The notes under the pieces: generated by a model
Databases searched by the model: none
The model's input: the letters and a program-made list of their open reading frames with translations, nothing else
Told to the model about the DNA's origin: nothing
Source: Oscillospiraceae bacterium
GTDB taxonomy: Bacteria > Bacillota_A > Clostridia > Oscillospirales > Ruminococcaceae
Direction of reading: 5' to 3'
NCBI GenBank assembly: GCA_017523995.1
Contig: JAFWUX010000057.1
Location: 3,406-67,405 of the forward strand
Length of the DNA stretch: 64,000 nt
Shown: positions 15,933 through 23,154 of the stretch, piece by piece
How the letters are laid out: each line of letters opens with the position of its first letter
How positions within the stretch are numbered: the stretch's first letter is position 1
Program-made: the position numbers and the translations under genes

Positions 15933-15962
15933 GATAATATCACAAATACATTATCTTGTCAA
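15933..15962 (-). promoter_or_regulatory. Promoter of nrtR with inverted repeat
   Basis: Minus-strand -35 TTGACA (15957-15962), 17-base spacer, -10 TATTAT (15934-15939). The arms GATAAT (15933-15938) and ATTATC (15950-15955) surround a CACAAATAC core, which resembles the palindrome in the pncB promoter. Probable autoregulation by NrtR. Confidence 0.6.
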
Positions 15963-16035
15963 GGGGTTTTGCTGATTTTTCCAAAAAAAATTTTTCGCCA
16001 GCATAAAATCCGAAGCCCGATTATCATGATCCGGA

Positions 16036-16085
16036 CAAAAACAAAACCGCCGAAATGCAGCCAATGCGTACATTTCAGCGGTTTT
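16036..16085 (-). terminator. Terminator after the HETGH membrane protein gene
   Basis: Stem AAAACCGC-c-GAAATG (16043-16057) / CATTTC-a-GCGGTTTT (16071-16085), followed on the minus strand by TTTTGTTTTTG. Strong intrinsic terminator directly after the stop codon at 16089. Confidence 0.85.
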
Positions 16086-16088
16086 CTG

Positions 16089-16634
16089 TTATTGTTTCAC
16101 GAGTTTGACTGTCTCCGCAAAGTTTTTCGGAATTCCTTTCCGGATGACGATCACGAGCATCAGCGTGACGATCACCAGTGCAGCCGCACTGACCAGCAGC
16201 GGGCTGTGATCATGCGTGAAATTCCCGAGAAAATTCCAGACATCCGGATCAAGCTGTTTGCTCCCCGGCCGATAGAAGACCGGCAATATGACCCAGACCA
16301 TCGCGGAAAGCATCGGGAAGAGAACAGCGATAAACGAGAATATCCGGTAAAAGATATTCTGCACGTTTTTCCGGTAGCACAGCGCGTATATGACAGCAGC
16401 AATCGTCGGCAGAACGGCACCGTTTGCGTGCATCCACAGATCGGAGAAATCGGTATAATCACCGCCTGTGCCGCGGACATGCGCATCCCCGATAATGACA
16501 AATTCCGTGATTTTTTCGCCCGCAGAGAGCATCACGATCATATGCCCCGTCTCATGCAGAATCGTATAAAGCAGGAGCACGAGTATCGCTGAGCAGAGAA
16601 CGGAAAGACTGATTTTCAATCTGATGTTTTTCAT
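16089..16634 (-). CDS. Small membrane protein with HETGH zinc-protease motif
   Basis: A 181-residue polytopic membrane protein. The first membrane helix (about 8-32) is followed at once by HETGHMIVM, an HExxH-type zinc-binding motif as found at the membrane in site-2 (M50) proteases. Further hydrophobic segments are at about 68-88, 96-118 and 146-165. The canonical second M50 motif (NxxPxxxxDG) is not present; NFLGNFTHDHS (about 135-145) could offer further metal ligands. ATG 16634 follows AAAGGA. No processed partner is apparent. It may be a membrane protease or a non-enzymatic relative. Confidence 0.7.
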   Translation of the reverse strand: MKNIRLKISLSVLCSAILVLLLYTILHETGHMIVMLSAGEKITEFVIIGDAHVRGTGGDYTDFSDLWMHANGAVLPTIAAVIYALCYRKNVQNIFYRIFSFIAVLFPMLSAMVWVILPVFYRPGSKQLDPDVWNFLGNFTHDHSPLLVSAAALVIVTLMLVIVIRKGIPKNFAETVKLVKQ

Positions 16635-16724
16635 AAGATGTCCTTTCTGTGTTGTGTGGCTTGTTTTGTAGTGTGATGTGTTACTGCAGTTCCCTGATGA
16701 AATCCGCTGCGGGTGTGCTCCGGA

Positions 16725-17039
16725 TTACAGCCCGAGACGCTGTTCGAGCGTTTCGATCGGCATTGCACCGACCGCCTTCTTTGTGACCTTGCCGTTCTCA
16801 AAGAGCAGGAACGCCGGAATGCTGTCGATGCCGAACTTGACGGCAGGCTCTGCAGCCTCATCGACATTGACCTTGACAACCTTGAGATCAGGATATTTTG
16901 CGTCAAGCTGCTCGAGCACAGGCGCCATCATCATGCACGGACCGCACCACGATGCCCAGAAATCCACGAGCACCTTGCCGTTTTCGTCGAGCACCTCGGC
17001 ATCGAATTCGGCAGCATCTTCAATATGAACAATAGACAT
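16725..17039 (-). CDS. trxA: Thioredoxin
   Basis: A 104-residue cytoplasmic dithiol carrier of standard length. The redox motif WCGPC is at residues 31-35 in the context VDFWASWCGPCMMMAPVLEQL, and the cis-proline loop is SIPAFLLFENG. It reduces disulfides in ribonucleotide reductase, peroxiredoxins and other targets. It starts 12 bases after a small FTR-like gene on the same strand and shares its promoter, so the pair probably forms a reductase and carrier system. Start ATG 17039 has AAGGAGG upstream. Confidence 0.95.
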   Translation of the reverse strand: MSIVHIEDAAEFDAEVLDENGKVLVDFWASWCGPCMMMAPVLEQLDAKYPDLKVVKVNVDEAAEPAVKFGIDSIPAFLLFENGKVTKKAVGAMPIETLEQRLGL

Positions 17040-17051
17040 GTGTTTTCCTCC

Positions 17052-17249
17052 TTATTTTTCCTTATAGTAGAGTCGGCAGTGGCAGTAGCCCTCAAATTCC
17101 GGATCAGCGATCTGCTCGCGGAATTCGAGACACATACATCGGTTTTCTTCGGTGCGCTGCAGCCGGCAGGGACAGTAGCCTTCCTTTTTGAGCAGTCCCT
17201 CGCGGATGCGTGCGACAACCTGTTCATCCTCATTGTAACGGATTTTCAC
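17052..17249 (-). CDS. Miniature ferredoxin-thioredoxin reductase catalytic-chain-like protein
   Basis: A 65-residue protein with cysteines at 26, 28, 38, 40, 56 and 58: YCPCRL, then RCMC, then YCHCRLYY. The FTR catalytic chain has CPC, CPC and CHC motifs that bind a [4Fe-4S] cluster beside a redox disulfide; here the same three pairs occur with shorter first and longer second spacing. In plants and cyanobacteria that enzyme passes ferredoxin electrons to thioredoxin. The thioredoxin gene follows 12 bases downstream. I chose GTG 17249 because AAGGAG lies 9 bases before it; ATG 17267 has no such site. It is shorter than typical FTR chains (about 110 residues). Confidence 0.75.
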   Translation of the reverse strand: MKIRYNEDEQVVARIREGLLKKEGYCPCRLQRTEENRCMCLEFREQIADPEFEGYCHCRLYYKEK

Positions 17250-17310
17250 GGTTTCACGCTCCTTCATTTTTGATATCCATAGTATACCCGTGGGAATTGC
17301 CAGTATCCAT

Positions 17311-17339
17311 ATTGTAGCACAGAATTCTGCGGGTGTCAA
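17311..17339 (-). promoter_or_regulatory. Promoter of the FTR-like gene and trxA
   Basis: Minus-strand -35 TTGACA (17334-17339), 17-base spacer, -10 TACAAT (17311-17316). Near-consensus. Confidence 0.75.
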
Positions 17340-17411
17340 GCAATTTCACTAACTGTTCACGTATAATGCACACATGTATCATTCAGAAAGACAAATTTTT
17401 AAAATTGGGTA

Positions 17412-17440
17412 TTGACAAATCACACGCAATATGATAGAAT
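17412..17440 (+). promoter_or_regulatory. Promoter of the lysine operon
   Basis: -35 TTGACA (17412-17417), 17-base spacer, -10 TAGAAT (17435-17440), placing the transcript start just before the riboswitch. Confidence 0.75.
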
Positions 17441-17447
17441 AAGAACA

Positions 17448-17640
17448 CGGACAGAGGCGCGGACTTGATGAGTCCTGCCGGATGAGGGTGCCGAACCCGT
17501 GATCTCCGGATCAGATTCCCGCAGAAAAGGCAATTCCGCCGAAGTGTCACCGAACGGCATCGGTGCTGCTGGGCGCGTACCGAACAGGTGCGTGACTGTC
17601 ACACGGTATTCCGCGCGGATACCTTGTGGAGTGCTGACCG
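17448..17640 (+). promoter_or_regulatory. Lysine riboswitch (L box) aptamer
   Basis: The hallmark conserved blocks are all present in order: AGAGGCGCGGACTT (17453-17466), GCCGAAG (17538-17544), GCTGGGC near 17568-17574 and GACTGTCAC (17594-17602). The closing P1 helix pairs CGGACAG (17448-17454) with CTGACCG (17634-17640), and the last arm pairs CAC-n2-GGTAT with ATACC-n2-GTG. Lysine binding should favour the terminator downstream and so shut off asd and the dap genes. The first gene after it is asd. Confidence 0.93.
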
Positions 17641-17698
17641 GGTTTTCGATTTCCGGAACACAATCCGATTCCGGAGCGAATCCGTTCACCTGCTCATT

Positions 17699-17725
17699 GT
17701 CCGCCATACGCTGGCGGATTTTTTT
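17699..17725 (+). terminator. Riboswitch-controlled terminator before asd
   Basis: Stem TCCGCCA (17700-17706) / TGGCGGA (17712-17718), 5-base loop, then seven T. It sits between the lysine aptamer and the asd start and is the expression platform. Confidence 0.88.
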
Positions 17726-17794
17726 CTGCCTCAGGCAATCTTGTCTGTGCGGGGAGCCGTGCAGACCAACTACATGAATGGAGGACTTTATCTC

Positions 17795-18877
17795 ATGAAA
17801 GAATTTCGAGTCGGCATCATCGGTGCAACGGGCATGGTCGGTCAGCGTTTTGCGCTGCTGCTTGCGGATCATCCGTGGTTCAAGGTGACTGTAATGGCAG
17901 CATCTTCCCGCTCTGCAGGCAAGACCTACCGCGAAGCAGTCGGTGCAAGATGGGCATTCAAGGATCAGCCGATGCCGGAAAAGTTTGCAGACCTCGTCAT
18001 CTACGATGCAGGCGCAGATATCGAGAAGATCGCTTCTCAGGTCGATTTCTGCTTCTGCGCAGTTGACATGAAAAAGGATGCGCTCCGCGCACTTGAGGAG
18101 GCTTACGCAAAGGCAGAGTGCCCGATCGTCTCCAACAACTCCGCACACCGCTTCACCGCTGATGTCCCGATGATCATTCCGGAGCTCAACCCCGAGCACC
18201 TCGAGATCATCGAAGCACAGAAGAAGCGCCTCGGCACAAAGCGCGGCTTCATTGCTGTCAAGTCCAACTGCTCCATCCAGAGCTATGTTCCGGCGCTGCA
18301 TCCGCTGCGCAAGTTCGGCATCACGCAGGTTCTCGCATGCACCTATCAGGCAATCTCCGGTGCAGGCAAGACCTTTGAGCGCTGGCCGGAAATGGTTGAC
18401 AACCTGATCCCGTATATCGGCGGCGAGGAGGAGAAATCCGAGCAGGAGCCGCTCAAGATCTGGGGTACCATCGAGAACGGCGAGATCGTCAAGGCTAAGA
18501 GCCCGCTGATCACCACGCAGTGCCTCCGCGTTCCGGTTTCGGACGGTCACACGGCTGCTGTTTTCGTCAAGTTCGAGAACAAGCCGACTGAGGAGGAAAT
18601 CAAGGCTGCATGGGCAGAGTACAAGGGCATCCCGCAGGAGCTCGAGCTGCCGCACGCACCCAAGCAGTTCCTCAACTACTTCGAGGAGCCGGATCGCCCG
18701 CAGGCAAAGCTCGACAGAAACCTCGAGGGCGGCATGGCAATCTCCATCGGCAGACTGCGCGAGGATACGCTCTTTGATTACAAGTTCGTCTGCCTCTCCC
18801 ACAACACGCTGCGCGGCGCAGCAGGCGGTGCGGTTGAGCTCGCTGAGCTGCTCGCAGCAAAGGGCTACTTTGACTGA
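17795..18877 (+). CDS. asd: Aspartate-semialdehyde dehydrogenase
   Basis: A 360-residue cytoplasmic enzyme that reduces aspartyl phosphate to aspartate semialdehyde with NADPH, the branch point for lysine, methionine and threonine. VGIIGATGMVGQRF (about 6-19) is the nucleotide-binding loop. The active-site cysteine is in VKSNCSIQSYVPALHP. CLRVPVSDGHTAAVFVKF is the substrate-binding His region. The SNCS form and length fit the archaeal/fungal-type subgroup. ATG 17795 has GGAGG 9 bases upstream; longer in-frame readings would run back into the riboswitch. First gene of the lysine-riboswitch operon. Confidence 0.94.
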   Translation: MKEFRVGIIGATGMVGQRFALLLADHPWFKVTVMAASSRSAGKTYREAVGARWAFKDQPMPEKFADLVIYDAGADIEKIASQVDFCFCAVDMKKDALRALEEAYAKAECPIVSNNSAHRFTADVPMIIPELNPEHLEIIEAQKKRLGTKRGFIAVKSNCSIQSYVPALHPLRKFGITQVLACTYQAISGAGKTFERWPEMVDNLIPYIGGEEEKSEQEPLKIWGTIENGEIVKAKSPLITTQCLRVPVSDGHTAAVFVKFENKPTEEEIKAAWAEYKGIPQELELPHAPKQFLNYFEEPDRPQAKLDRNLEGGMAISIGRLREDTLFDYKFVCLSHNTLRGAAGGAVELAELLAAKGYFD

Positions 18878-18909
18878 TTCACACAAAATCCGGATAAGGG
18901 GGTGCTGAT

Positions 18910-19512
18910 ATGCGGCATGTGTTCGTCTGCCCGATGAACGATACAATCGAGATCGCGGGCATCGAAGTCTACAGCGATCTCAAGATCTACGGCGGCATCT
19001 CGTTTGATACCTACGAACCGCAGGAGGCACCCGTTTACCCGTTCGTTCCGGCATATTTTCAGGATTACAACCATCAGCGCGGACCGCTCCGCAGCTTTCT
19101 GCGCGAGCACACCTACGGTCTCAAGCCGCGGAACTATCTGCTGGCGCTGCACGATGATGCGACCGACCTCGAAGCACATGCGCTCAGTGAGCTGCTGATC
19201 GCATGCGGCGCAAAGGAAACACTGATGGAATACCGCGCATTTCTGCTCTCCCCCGCGGAGCGCTTCATCGCGGTGACCGGCTCCAAGCGCGCGGTCACGG
19301 TGACGATGGTGCTCGGCGATCAGGATGACACCGAGCGCATGTTCATTCCGGTGAACGAAGCGGGCTTCGATGCGGTCATGGATGCAATCCATACGCTTGA
19401 TCCCGATGATGCGCTGCCGGTTTACCGGTTCGGTGTCGGCGAGGAGCTGCAGAGCATCGGCAAGCCGGTGCATCCGGGTGATCTTGTCCGGAACTTTGTC
19501 AAAATGCTTTGA
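18910..19512 (+). CDS. Hypothetical protein in the lysine operon
   Basis: A 200-residue soluble protein that I do not recognise. It has no signal peptide or membrane segment. Regions with clear secondary structure pattern are IEVYSDLKIYGGISFDTY, HALSELLIACGAKETLMEYRAFLLS and ITxx-like strands in RAVTVTMVLGDQDD. The middle part vaguely recalls the actin-like ATPase fold of MreB (a helix ending in GAKE followed by a strand) but no nucleotide-binding loop is visible. GGGGG precedes ATG 18910. It lies between asd and dapA under the lysine riboswitch, so its product should rise when lysine is scarce. Confidence 0.72.
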   Translation: MRHVFVCPMNDTIEIAGIEVYSDLKIYGGISFDTYEPQEAPVYPFVPAYFQDYNHQRGPLRSFLREHTYGLKPRNYLLALHDDATDLEAHALSELLIACGAKETLMEYRAFLLSPAERFIAVTGSKRAVTVTMVLGDQDDTERMFIPVNEAGFDAVMDAIHTLDPDDALPVYRFGVGEELQSIGKPVHPGDLVRNFVKML

Positions 19513-19532
19513 ATATACTAGGAGCGAGAGCC

Positions 19533-19925
19533 ATGATTCTGAGTGAAAGCCTGATCCGCGTCAGTACCGACGGAACCCCTGCGCAGATTCCGGTCACACC
19601 GGGCAATGTAACGCATGCTATGCTTTCCGATCTGCTGCACACCGATGTCACCGAGCGCCTGCGGGTTTCGGTCAATCCCCTGCCGGATGCAGACGGCGCC
19701 GTGCTGTGCTTCTTCATTGATGCGCGCGGCGGCGACCGTCAGCTTGCTGCGAATCCGCTCGGCACCTGTCTCTATCACACCGGATGTCCGATCTACGGCG
19801 ACCTGATCTTCGCACTCTGCAAAAAAGACAGCGATTCCGCCGCGGTCTCCGGATTTGACAGAACGCAGTCTGAACAGCTCCGTGCATGGCTTGAAACGGA
19901 TTTTGCTGCGTTTCTGCATGAATAA
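19533..19925 (+). CDS. Hypothetical protein in the lysine operon
   Basis: A 130-residue soluble protein of unknown family (MILSESLIRVSTDGTPAQIPV, VLCFFIDARGGDRQLAANPLG, CPIYGDLIFALCKKDSD). The GDRQLAANPLGTCLYHTGCPIYGD stretch with two cysteines resembles DUF3846-like domains only loosely. ATG 19533 has AGGAG about 10 bases upstream and the longer reading from 19509 overlaps the previous stop. It lies between the hypothetical gene at 18910 and dapA; all three are in one transcript. Confidence 0.68.
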   Translation: MILSESLIRVSTDGTPAQIPVTPGNVTHAMLSDLLHTDVTERLRVSVNPLPDADGAVLCFFIDARGGDRQLAANPLGTCLYHTGCPIYGDLIFALCKKDSDSAAVSGFDRTQSEQLRAWLETDFAAFLHE

Positions 19926-19950
19926 ACTGATTACGAAAGGATGATATAGA

Positions 19951-20841
19951 ATGAAGCCTGTGATTTTTACCGGTGCAGCTGTTGCACTCGTGACACCGTT
20001 CAACGCGGACGGCACCGTCAACTATGATGAATTTGCAAGACTGATCGACTTCCAGATCGAGAACGGCACCGATGCACTCGTCATTGCCGGAACAACCGGC
20101 GAAAGCTCGACACTTTCCGAGCAGGAGCACATCGACGTCATCAGGTTTGCTGTTGAGCACACAAAGCACCGTGTCCCGATCATTGCCGGTACGGGCAGCA
20201 ACGCAACCGAGACCGCTGTGATGCTCTCCAAGGAGGCGGAGGCAGCAGGCGCAGATGCACTTCTGCTCGTCACACCGTACTATAACAAGACCTCCCAGCG
20301 CGGTCTGTATGTCCACTACAAGACGATCGCGGACAGCGTCAAGCTGCCGATCATCCTCTACAATGTACCGTCCCGCACGGGTCTCGGCATTGATGTGGAG
20401 ACCGCTGCAAAGCTCGCGGAGATCGACAATATCGTTGCAATGAAGGATGCTGTCGGCAACATCACCTATACTGCAAACCTGATCGAGCGCTGCGGCGACA
20501 AGCTCGCTGTCTACAGCGGCAATGACGATCAGATCGTTCCGATGATGAGCCTCGGCGCAAAGGGCGTTATCTCGGTGCTCTCGAATGTTGCACCGAAGGA
20601 AACGCATGACATGTGCGCGGCTGCCCTCGCAGGCGATTACAAGACCGCTGCGGCGCTCCAGCTGAAGTATCTCAAGCTGATTCACGCGCTGTTCATCGAG
20701 ACCAACCCGATTCCGGTCAAGGAGGCTGTCAACCAGATGGGCTTCGCTGCCGGTGCATGTCGCCTGCCGCTCTACGAAATGGCGGATGAGACAAAGGCTG
20801 TCCTCGTCGCTGAGATGAAGAAGCAGGGTCTGCTCAAGTAA
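19951..20841 (+). CDS. dapA: 4-Hydroxy-tetrahydrodipicolinate synthase
   Basis: A 296-residue TIM-barrel aldolase that condenses pyruvate with aspartate semialdehyde, the first step committed to lysine and diaminopimelate. The Schiff-base lysine is Lys165 (VAMKDAVGN), the catalytic tyrosine Tyr137 (ILYNVPSRTG), and GTTGESSTLS (47-56) binds the pyruvate carboxylate. Length is standard. ATG 19951 follows AAAGGA. Read with asd upstream and dapB downstream. Confidence 0.96.
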   Translation: MKPVIFTGAAVALVTPFNADGTVNYDEFARLIDFQIENGTDALVIAGTTGESSTLSEQEHIDVIRFAVEHTKHRVPIIAGTGSNATETAVMLSKEAEAAGADALLLVTPYYNKTSQRGLYVHYKTIADSVKLPIILYNVPSRTGLGIDVETAAKLAEIDNIVAMKDAVGNITYTANLIERCGDKLAVYSGNDDQIVPMMSLGAKGVISVLSNVAPKETHDMCAAALAGDYKTAAALQLKYLKLIHALFIETNPIPVKEAVNQMGFAAGACRLPLYEMADETKAVLVAEMKKQGLLK

Positions 20842-20847
20842 AAATCA

Positions 20848-20884
20848 GCAATGCCGTCTGGAGCAGGTATTCAGACGGCATTGC
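20848..20884 (+). other. Long hairpin between dapA and dapB
   Basis: Perfect 12-base stem GCAATGCCGTCT (20848-20859) / AGACGGCATTGC (20873-20884) 6 bases after the dapA stop. No T run follows, so I favour an mRNA-stabilising or processing element over a terminator. Confidence 0.6.
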
Positions 20885-20913
20885 AGTATTATCACATGAA
20901 AGGAATGAAAAAC

Positions 20914-21672
20914 ATGATACGAATTGCAATCAGCGGAATCTGCGGACACATGGGCAGAAATGTCTATGCGGCAGTTTCCGAGCGCGAGGGCTGCGAAGTC
21001 TGCTGCGGCATTGATATCGGGGACGGCTCCGCTCTGCCGGTTCCGGTTTACAAGACCCCTGCCGAGATGCAGGAAAAGCCCGATGTCATCATCGACTACA
21101 GCCACCCGAGTACGCTGGACGGTCTGCTCGCCTATGCACAGGCGACCGGTACGCCGGTTGTGCTGGCAACCACCGGTTATTCCGATGCACAGCTCGCACA
21201 GATTCAGGCGGCATCCGCAAATGTCGCGCTGTTCTCCTCGTTCAATATGTCGATCGGCATTCAGCTCCTGATCGCGCTCTCGAAGAAGGCGGCGGCGGTG
21301 CTCGGCAATCAGTTCGATGTCGAGATCATCGAGAAGCACCACAACCAGAAGATCGACGCGCCCTCCGGCACTGCACTGATGCTCGCAAACGCACTCTGCG
21401 AAGAATATGAGCCGAAAAAGCATCCGGTCTATGACCGCCACAGTGTCCGCAAAAAGCGCGAGATCACCGAGATCGGCATGCATTCGATCCGCGGCGGCAC
21501 AATTGTCGGTGAGCATGAGGTGCTGTTCGCCGGTCCGGATGAGTGCATCTCTCTCAAGCATACGGCATCCTCCAAGCGCGTGTTCGCAGAGGGCTCCGTG
21601 AATGCTGCGCTCTTCCTCGTCGGCAAAAAGCCGATGCTCTACGATATGACGCATATGCTTGACGAGGCGTAA
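20914..21672 (+). CDS. dapB: 4-Hydroxy-tetrahydrodipicolinate reductase
   Basis: A 252-residue enzyme that reduces the DapA product with NAD(P)H. IAISGICGHMGRNV (residues 4-17) is the dinucleotide-binding loop, FSSFNMSIGIQLL and the signature EIIEKHHNQKIDAPSGTALML (about 134-154) carry the catalytic His and Lys. ATG 20914 has AAAGGA 9 bases upstream; the two upstream ATGs overlap that site. It closes the lysine-riboswitch operon and is followed by a strong terminator. Confidence 0.96.
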   Translation: MIRIAISGICGHMGRNVYAAVSEREGCEVCCGIDIGDGSALPVPVYKTPAEMQEKPDVIIDYSHPSTLDGLLAYAQATGTPVVLATTGYSDAQLAQIQAASANVALFSSFNMSIGIQLLIALSKKAAAVLGNQFDVEIIEKHHNQKIDAPSGTALMLANALCEEYEPKKHPVYDRHSVRKKREITEIGMHSIRGGTIVGEHEVLFAGPDECISLKHTASSKRVFAEGSVNAALFLVGKKPMLYDMTHMLDEA

Positions 21673-21690
21673 ATACATAAATGGATATGA

Positions 21691-21737
21691 AAAGCCGCTC
21701 AATTTGCATCACGCAGAATTGAGCGGCTTTCTTTTGC
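21691..21737 (+). terminator. Terminator between dapB and the deaminase gene (bidirectional)
   Basis: 14-base stem AAAGCCGCTCAATT (21691-21704) / AATTGAGCGGCTTT (21717-21730) followed by CTTTTG. Placed between two converging genes. It is closely alike in stem, loop and tail to the terminator at 55011. Confidence 0.88.
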
Positions 21738-21743
21738 CGTTTG

Positions 21744-23012
21744 TCACTTTGTCAGGCGGTCGATGCGGCTCTTTGTATCCGCAAGAACCTCCTCCGGCGA
21801 GACACCGATGAAGTATTCGCCGTTTTCATAGAGAATCTTTCCGGCGCACATGGTCAGCATGACATTCGCACGGTCGCCGTTGAGCACAAGGCTCTCGGGG
21901 ATGTGGTGCGTCGGCTGAAGATTCGGCGCCTGCAGGTTGATCTCGATCAGATCCGCCTGCTTTCCGACTGCCAGAATATCGCAGTCATCAAGCCCCATTG
22001 CGCGCGCAGAACCGACAGTCGCCGCGCGAAGCATCGCTGCCGCCGGAATCGCTGCCGCATCCATATGACGGAGCTTCTGCAGCACCGCACCGAGATACAT
22101 CTCCCGGAACATATCCAGCGCATTGTTCGACGCAGCGCCGTCCGTGCCGAGGGCGAGATTGACGCCTTCGTTCAGTGCCTCTTTCAGCGGCGCAATGCCG
22201 CTTGCGAGCTTCGCATTCGAGGCAGGGCACGAGACCATCCACAGACCGTTGCGCTTGAACAACGCGCGATCCGCTTCATCGAACCAGACGCCGTGGAATC
22301 CGCCGCCGCCGTATTCCCAGAGCCCGATCGACTCGAAATACTGCGCGGGCGATGCGCCATGCCGCTCGATGCACTCGCGCTGCTCCTTTTCCGTCTCGCT
22401 GATATGCGTGTAGACAGGCTGCTTTTCGGCATGTGCAAGCTCTGCAACGCCGCGGTGCAGGCTCTCATCACTGGTGTATTCCGCGTGAAAACCGAGCCGG
22501 TAGCCGATGCGCGGGTGAATATTGCGGAACTTCTGAAACTGATCGTTCAGGCGCTCGACATCCTTTGCAGAGCCGTTGATGCTGCCGCAGAGAATGCCGC
22601 GCATGCCGCACTCAATCGCCGCCTGCACCGTGCTGTCCGGATAGAAATACATATCGAAGAACGCCGTTGTGCCGGATGCGATATACTCGAGATTTGCAAG
22701 GCGGTCAAACGCATAGACATCCTCGGCGGTCAGTCTGTCCTCATAGGGAAAGACCTTCTCAAAGAGCCATGTCTGCAGCGGAACATCCTCTGCAAAGGAG
22801 CGCAGGAACGTCATTGCCGAATGCGTATGTGCGTTTTTGAAGCTCGGCATCAGCAGATTGCCTTTGACGTCGATCTCGCGCTCAAACGCGGGCAGCTCCG
22901 CGGGCGTTTTGCCGATATAGCTGATCTTGTCGCCGTCTGTCCAGAGTTCCCCCTGCTGCACGGTGCATTCCTCAGCCATTGTCATGATATTTGCATTGTA
23001 AAACCGGATCAT
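21744..23012 (-). CDS. mtaD: Amidohydrolase: 5'-methylthioadenosine/S-adenosylhomocysteine deaminase
   Basis: A 422-residue metal-dependent deaminase of the TRZ/ATZ group. Metal and substrate motifs: NAHTHSAM (His62, His64), GFHAEYTSDE, YTHISETEKEQ, and GTDGAASNN with the catalytic Asp. It converts adenosine moieties of SAH, MTA or adenosine to inosine forms. The family also contains chlorohydrolases and SsnA-like enzymes, so substrate is partly inferred: the genes upstream on the same strand encode a purine nucleoside phosphorylase and an SAH hydrolase. ATG 23012 follows AAAGGA. Confidence 0.82.
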   Translation of the reverse strand: MIRFYNANIMTMAEECTVQQGELWTDGDKISYIGKTPAELPAFEREIDVKGNLLMPSFKNAHTHSAMTFLRSFAEDVPLQTWLFEKVFPYEDRLTAEDVYAFDRLANLEYIASGTTAFFDMYFYPDSTVQAAIECGMRGILCGSINGSAKDVERLNDQFQKFRNIHPRIGYRLGFHAEYTSDESLHRGVAELAHAEKQPVYTHISETEKEQRECIERHGASPAQYFESIGLWEYGGGGFHGVWFDEADRALFKRNGLWMVSCPASNAKLASGIAPLKEALNEGVNLALGTDGAASNNALDMFREMYLGAVLQKLRHMDAAAIPAAAMLRAATVGSARAMGLDDCDILAVGKQADLIEINLQAPNLQPTHHIPESLVLNGDRANVMLTMCAGKILYENGEYFIGVSPEEVLADTKSRIDRLTK

Positions 23013-23062
23013 TTTCTTTCCTTTCTAAGGGATCACTGATGAAAGTGCCTCCGGCGGGGTAT

Positions 23063-23132
23063 GGGGCACAGTTTGCGCAGCAATCCTGCAAAGCCCACAT
23101 TTCAAACCCATCGAAGATACCGATTTACTCAG
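23063..23132 (+). repeat. Structured intergenic repeat, copy C (3' part only)
   Basis: GGGGCACAGTTTGCGCAGC at the start matches copy B at 14999, and the end ACCGATTTACTCAG matches the CACTTTTTACAG end of copy B. The hairpin half seen in copies A and B is missing. It fills the gap between the deaminase and the phosphorylase gene. Confidence 0.5.
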
Positions 23133-23154
23133 AGTTTTCCGAATTGTTGAAGCA

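Noticed and set aside
17588..17794. Upstream in-frame extension of asd
   Set aside because: It would translate the lysine riboswitch and terminator; ATG 17795 has a good ribosome site and matches the family start.
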